The notes beneath the pieces are model-generated. The model made no database searches. It was given only the letters and a program-made list of their open reading frames with translations, and was not told the DNA's origin. This document shows positions 7,019 to 10,000 of a stretch of 10,000 bases of DNA, piece after piece. Position 1 is the first letter of the stretch, and the number at the start of each line of letters is the position of its first letter. The stretch covers positions 27,963,594-27,973,593 of the forward strand of contig NC_091561.1 of NCBI RefSeq assembly GCF_042767895.1. The letters run 5' to 3'. Source of the stretch: Penaeus vannamei. Its lineage: Eukaryota; Arthropoda; Malacostraca; Decapoda; Penaeidae. A program made the position numbers and the translations under genes.

Positions 7019-7070
7019 GGTAGCTGACCAGGGCTGCTGTAAATCTTTAATGTCCTTTAGCCCAGCTGCC
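7019..7070 (+). other. Inverted repeat able to form a stem-loop
   Basis: GGTAGCTG (7019-7026) pairs with CAGCTGCC (7063-7070) over 8 bp with one G-T pair. Inside, GGCT (7032-7035) can pair with AGCC (7059-7062). The terminal loop is about 23 nt. It is not a tRNA shape. It may be chance; there is no companion copy in the window. Confidence 0.3.
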
Positions 7071-7162
7071 GATGTTTACGTTACAAATATAAAGTCCATT
7101 AGGTAGCGAATATTAGCATAAGCGTAACTCACTGTGCTGTGTGCAGGTGTGGGTGTGGTGGA

Positions 7163-7192
7163 GGGGGGAAGTGGGGGGGGAGGGAGGGGGGG
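7163..7192 (+). other. Plus-strand G-quadruplex candidate
   Basis: G runs of 6, 8, 3 and 7 bases at 7163-7168, 7173-7180, 7182-7184 and 7186-7192 have loops of 4, 1 and 1 bases. It sits about 110 bp upstream of the GATAAG triplet at 7304-7329. Confidence 0.7.
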
Positions 7193-7303
7193 AGACCAGC
7201 TAACGAAGGCCCGGGACACATTCCGCCGGCCAGGCTGTGACGGCTCCGGTGTCGGAAGTGTCACATGGCCATCATCCACACCCCTGCGGACGACACGCGT
7301 GCT
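7193..7303. other. GC/CpG-rich unique segment
   Basis: This is non-repetitive, CpG-containing sequence between the G-rich motif and the GATA triplet. Short overlapping open frames occur on both strands with no recognised domain. It may be part of a regulatory region, judged only from its neighbours. Confidence 0.35.
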
Positions 7304-7329
7304 GATAAGTGCTGATAAGAGAGGATAAG
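7302..7329 (+). promoter_or_regulatory. Three GATA-factor motifs spaced 10 bp apart
   Basis: GATAAG occurs at 7304-7309, 7314-7319 and 7324-7329, with start-to-start spacing of exactly 10 bp, close to one helical turn. The first two are embedded in CTGATAAG. WGATAR is the established recognition sequence of GATA zinc-finger factors. The three sites are not part of the TATC microsatellite, which is 5.6 kb away. The spacing would place all three on one face of the helix; factor binding itself is inference. Confidence 0.45.
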
Positions 7330-7365
7330 TTCACCTATGCTTCCTCTCCCTCCTCTTCCTCTTAG

Positions 7366-7437
7366 CATCTGCCTGTCACTCCTCATCCCCCTCATACCTC
7401 TCCCAGCCTTATCTCGTAAGCATCCGCCCTCATGAAG
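7366..7437 (+). other. Exon-like segment ending ATGAAG|GTGAGT (speculative)
   Basis: A pyrimidine tract ending CTCTTAG (AG 7364-7365) precedes the segment. A perfect donor consensus, AAG|GTGAGT, follows it (GT at 7438-7439). The 72-nt segment has stops in two frames and is open in the third. ATG at 7432 would give Met-Lys before the intron, an arrangement seen in arthropod secreted and cuticle protein genes whose first coding exon holds only a few codons. Upstream sequence would then be 5' UTR. No downstream exon is recognisable past the CT array, so this remains tentative. Confidence 0.22.
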
Positions 7438-7465
7438 GTGAGTGATGGCGCGATTGTGAGAACGT

Positions 7466-7693
<228 letters not shown>

Positions 7694-7790
7694 CGCCCCC
7701 CACCCTCTCTCTCTCTCTATCTACTTATCTTTACTTCTCTATCTCCTCCCCTCCTCCCTCCCTCTCCTTCCCTCTTTCTCTCCTGTTATT
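7694..7790. repeat. Irregular pyrimidine-rich tract after (CT)n
   Basis: The sequence is C/T-rich with CCCCCC, TATC and CTTCC units. It appears to be a decayed extension of the CT array and ends at about 7790, where ordinary sequence resumes. Confidence 0.8.
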
Positions 7791-8184
7791 TATCTGATTA
7801 ATTGTTTTCGCTGAGGGACTTGGGGTCGTGGGGCGGGAGAGAGAGGGACTGGTCGTGTGAATGTTATTATTTAAGAACGATTCTGCTATAGTCTGCGTAC
7901 GTAATAGAAGATAGAGACAGACGCTACTCGTGTCTTCAAATATCTTATCAGGCACTGTTAACATCCTTAAAAAAAGAAGAAAGAAAGAAAGGGGGAAGGA
8001 GATGATCGTAACCACAAACATCAAATGAACAAATGACAGAATTTGTTCTACCAACCGCCATTACTCGATTGACCTGTTCTGCCCTTTAATCGCGCTCATC
8101 TTATCAGGGAAGTACGAAAGATCCACTCCTGAGCACTCCCGGCCCTCGCGTCCTCTGGCAATTAAGCTGTTATCTCGACGTCCC
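7791..8184. other. Unique DNA with two CTTATCAG octamers
   Basis: This is mixed sequence with a short GA/GAAA run at 7969-7998. The GATA octamer CTTATCAG (reverse of CTGATAAG) occurs at 7944-7951 and 8100-8107. Minus open frames here begin with unique sequence but run into the neighbouring repeats and match no family I recognise. Confidence 0.5.
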
Positions 8185-8480
8185 AGGGAGGGAGGGAGGG
8201 AGGGAGGGAGGGGAGGGTGATGGGAGGAGTGAAGAGGGAACAGGAGGGGAGGGAAGGAGGGGAAGAGAGGGGATGGGAGGAGGGACGGAGAGGGAACGGG
8301 AGAGGAGATGAGAGAGAAATGAGAGAGGAGAGAGGAGGAGAGGGAAAAGAATGAGGGGAGGGGAGAGGAGGTGAGAAGAATAGAATGGACGGAAGAGGAG
8401 AGGGATGGGGGGATGGGAGAAAAGGAGAATAAAGGAAGGGAGAGATGGGGAACGAGGAGGAAAGGATGAGAGAGTGGGAA
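8185..8480. repeat. (GGGA)n array and irregular purine tract
   Basis: Eight G runs of 3-4 bases separated by single A residues occupy 8186-8217, a strong quadruplex motif on the plus strand. The tract then continues as irregular GGGA/GAGG sequence to about 8480. The minus open frames of 108-215 codons that cross it are Ser/Pro/Leu low-complexity. Confidence 0.92.
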
Positions 8481-8503
8481 GTGATCGGAGGAACATTCAT
8501 TGT

Positions 8504-8517
8504 ATATGTATACATAT
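8504..8517. repeat. Perfect 14-bp palindrome ATATGTATACATAT
   Basis: The 14 bases are identical to their reverse complement. They sit within an alternating pyrimidine-purine stretch (8501-8518) and are followed by a second palindrome, CATGCATG (8520-8527). It may be a small decayed TA/CA repeat. Confidence 0.7.
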
Positions 8518-8527
8518 GGCATGCATG

Positions 8528-8930
8528 AGAGAGAGTCGAAAGCAAGTGAACAAGGAAGCTCAGAGAGAGAAAGGGAATTCGGCGCGGAAGACGAGCCAAC
8601 AACGAGGGGCCGAGCGAGGCGAGAGGCGAGCGCAGGAGAGCGCCATGTGCGCGGCGGAGGTGGTTCCCCTCGTGTAAGGTGACGCCCTCAGTGTCTCCCC
8701 TCGACAGGAGTGACGGATACGGTGGCAAATGGGGCGCGGCGGCTCGTGGTGCCCATCGCGCGGCTGTGATACGGCTGTCACCGCCTCCCGCTCCTGCCGC
8801 CGCTGCCACCGCTTACCCGTCATTGCCTTCTAATTATCAGCTGAAACTCAGTAAAGCCGGCTTTGAAGAAATCGTACAGTGCACATTAGTTTGATCAATT
8901 CGCGCACACAAAGTACACAAACTCACACAC
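8528..8930. other. Unique, partly CpG-rich DNA
   Basis: 8528-8575 is GA-rich, 8576-8820 is strongly CpG-rich, and 8821-8930 is ordinary sequence. Overlapping open frames of 60-90 codons on both strands use Arg, Ala, Pro and Gly, as expected from composition. CTCGACAG|GAG at 8701-8711 looks like an acceptor but lacks a partner. Nothing is recognised as a gene; a CpG-rich promoter or exon edge is possible. Confidence 0.45.
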
Positions 8931-8932
8931 AC

Positions 8933-8947
8933 ACACATACACAGACA

Positions 8948-9036
<89 letters not shown>

Positions 9037-9076
9037 GCACGCACGCACACACGCACGCACGCGCGTACGCACACAT
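8933..9076. repeat. (CA)n microsatellite passing into (CACG)n, Z-DNA prone
   Basis: CA runs are interrupted by CAGACAGAC blocks at about 8942-8950 and 8988-8996, 46 bp apart. From 8995 to 9076 purine and pyrimidine alternate without a break for 82 bp, with CA in the first part and increasing CG in the second (9031-9070). Cys-Val and Thr-His open frames are artefacts of the repeat. Confidence 0.96.
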
Positions 9077-9960
9077 CTAAAAACATTGAGTCGGTCCAAT
9101 AAAGGCCTGATTGACGATCCCTCGCGTGCACTGCCCAACATTTTTCAAAAGGAAAACTATAAATAAAATTACGGCAGTAAATTCAAGCACCCTCGCTGCT
9201 GAACGTCAACAATCACATTTGGACATAATTCACGCATTCTCTTTTCATGTCACTTTTTGCCACTGCACGTTGCAACGGCGAGTGCACAAAGGAAGTCCCT
9301 GCAACAATCTTTTTTACGACATCCCGTTTGCGGAACTGGACTTGCCCAATCGGTTGCAAGAAGAGATTTTAGGCTTTTGCGCAATGTGTTCTGCCTTCTG
9401 CTTGGCCTGATGGCTCCCTTCCTCTCCTTGGCTTATGTTCTTCTCTCTGTTCTTCCCTTTATTTCTTTTTCTCCTTTGTGAATTTTATCGGTCATTTTCG
9501 TTTCATTGCCATAAAAGGAAAGAACTTCAGCAACCAGCTCGGTCTGCATAACGCAACCTCATCCTGGGGCGTTTGTGCTCTGCGTCTGGCTTTGATTTCA
9601 CGCAGGGATTCCCCGCCACTTTGCCCTCCACCTCGCACGCGCGTCCGCCATGAGAGAGAGCAATAAAGGAACCGCAAATACAAAATCATCAATGTACATC
9701 ACAAATTGCCTCGCGTTCATTGTTAGACCCTGTAAAATATTATCTAAGAGGCCAGTATAAATCTCGTGACTGACAAATAAGTATTAATATATGCTGTCCA
9801 TTCACGCTAGGCTACTATGCACTCATCCTCGTTTTTAGTTATTTATATATTCAATAAGAAAAGTGATATATTAAGTCTGAAACCACCCTAATTATCTTTT
9901 TTTTTTCTAACTAGGGCTCAGTCACATAACAGGATAATTAACAGTATGTAGTTGTTACAA
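9077..9960. other. Unique DNA, no gene recognised
   Basis: This is the longest stretch of ordinary sequence. AATAAA hexamers lie at 9100-9105, 9163-9168 and 9662-9667. A 99-codon plus frame (9111-9410) and a 74-codon overlapping frame (9257-9481) have mixed, non-repetitive composition but no family I recognise; they overlap one another, so at most one could be real. A good acceptor shape, a T run then CTAACTAG, ends at 9914, but every frame after it closes within about a dozen codons. Confidence 0.5.
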
Positions 9961-10000
9961 ACCCCTTTACTCCCTCTCTCCTCTACCATCACCCCTTCTC
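9961..10000. repeat. Start of another pyrimidine-rich tract
   Basis: CCCCTTTACTCCCTCTCTCC-type sequence runs off the right edge of the window and resembles the other C/T-rich blocks here. Confidence 0.6.

Noticed and set aside
8162..8823. Minus-strand open frame starting with Met-Ala-Ala-Ala-Ala, possible gene start
   Set aside because: The Ala/Pro/Arg content follows from CpG-rich DNA. The frame continues into the purine tract, and two overlapping frames are equally open.
8837..9166. Cys-Val-rich minus frames and Thr-His-rich plus frame, at first sight a cysteine-rich peptide
   Set aside because: The Cys and Val alternate perfectly because GTGTGT is read as Cys-Val. There is no signal peptide or cysteine framework.
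9505..9560. ATAAAAGG at 9511-9518 and TATAAAT at 9756-9762 as TATA boxes
   Set aside because: No initiator-like sequence lies at the expected distance downstream of either, and AT-rich matches of this kind are common.
9890..9960. Strong-looking splice acceptor at 9914 as the start of a coding exon
   Set aside because: All three downstream frames hit stops within about a dozen codons and no donor of good quality follows. It could only be a non-coding or terminal exon, for which nothing else speaks.

Overview
This is eukaryotic, non-coding, extremely microsatellite-rich DNA. I see no complete protein-coding gene, rRNA or tRNA, and no recognisable transposase or reverse transcriptase. Roughly half to two thirds of the window is simple or low-complexity repeat of many classes: AG/CT, TATC/TGTC, ATT, ATC, CCT, GAT, CA, GGGA, poly-A and poly-T. 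The density, the long ATT/ATC and CT arrays and the splice-like signals fit a penaeid shrimp (decapod crustacean) genome. That assignment rests on general knowledge of such genomes, not on a recognised gene; another repeat-rich metazoan is possible.

Layout. 1-930: alternating purine-rich and pyrimidine-rich blocks. 932-1153: short non-repetitive stretch, then a G-rich knot. 1156-1687: a 532-bp TATC/TGTC array in one unbroken tetramer register, with a 112-bp higher-order period. 1688-1879: unique sequence ending in AATAAA and 31 A residues. 1880-2656: ordinary AT-leaning unique DNA. 2657-3410: purine tract containing an 88-90 bp minisatellite. 3411-3576: GC/CpG-rich island. 3577-3790: 26-bp minisatellite. 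3869-4611: ATT then ATC/CCT trinucleotide arrays with higher-order structure. 4612-4954: unique DNA. 4955-6200: a GAT-type array facing an ATC-type array, forming a very large imperfect inverted repeat centred near 5385. 6201-7468: mostly unique DNA with G-quadruplex candidates, GATA-factor motifs and exon-like splice pairs. 7469-7790: CT array and pyrimidine tract. 7791-8180: unique. 8185-8480: GGGA array and purine tract. 8481-8930: unique, partly CpG-rich. 8933-9076: CA/CG array with strong Z-DNA character. 9077-9960: unique DNA.

All long open frames here are by-products of repeats whose units lack stop codons (Leu-Ser-Ile-Tyr, Ser-Leu, Arg-Glu, poly-Ile, poly-His, poly-Ser, Met-Met-Ile). 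They are not annotated as genes.

No genes can be seen working together. The best candidates for function are a cluster of the octamer CTGATAAG/CTTATCAG between 6720 and 8107, including three GATAAG sites spaced exactly 10 bp apart at 7304-7329, and a nearby exon-like segment (7366-7437) ending ATGAAG|GTGAGT. The most striking structural features are the inverted trinucleotide array, the higher-order TATC/TGTC array and a minus-strand G-quadruplex motif with single-base loops at 6568-6590. I found no evidence of a new multi-gene system.
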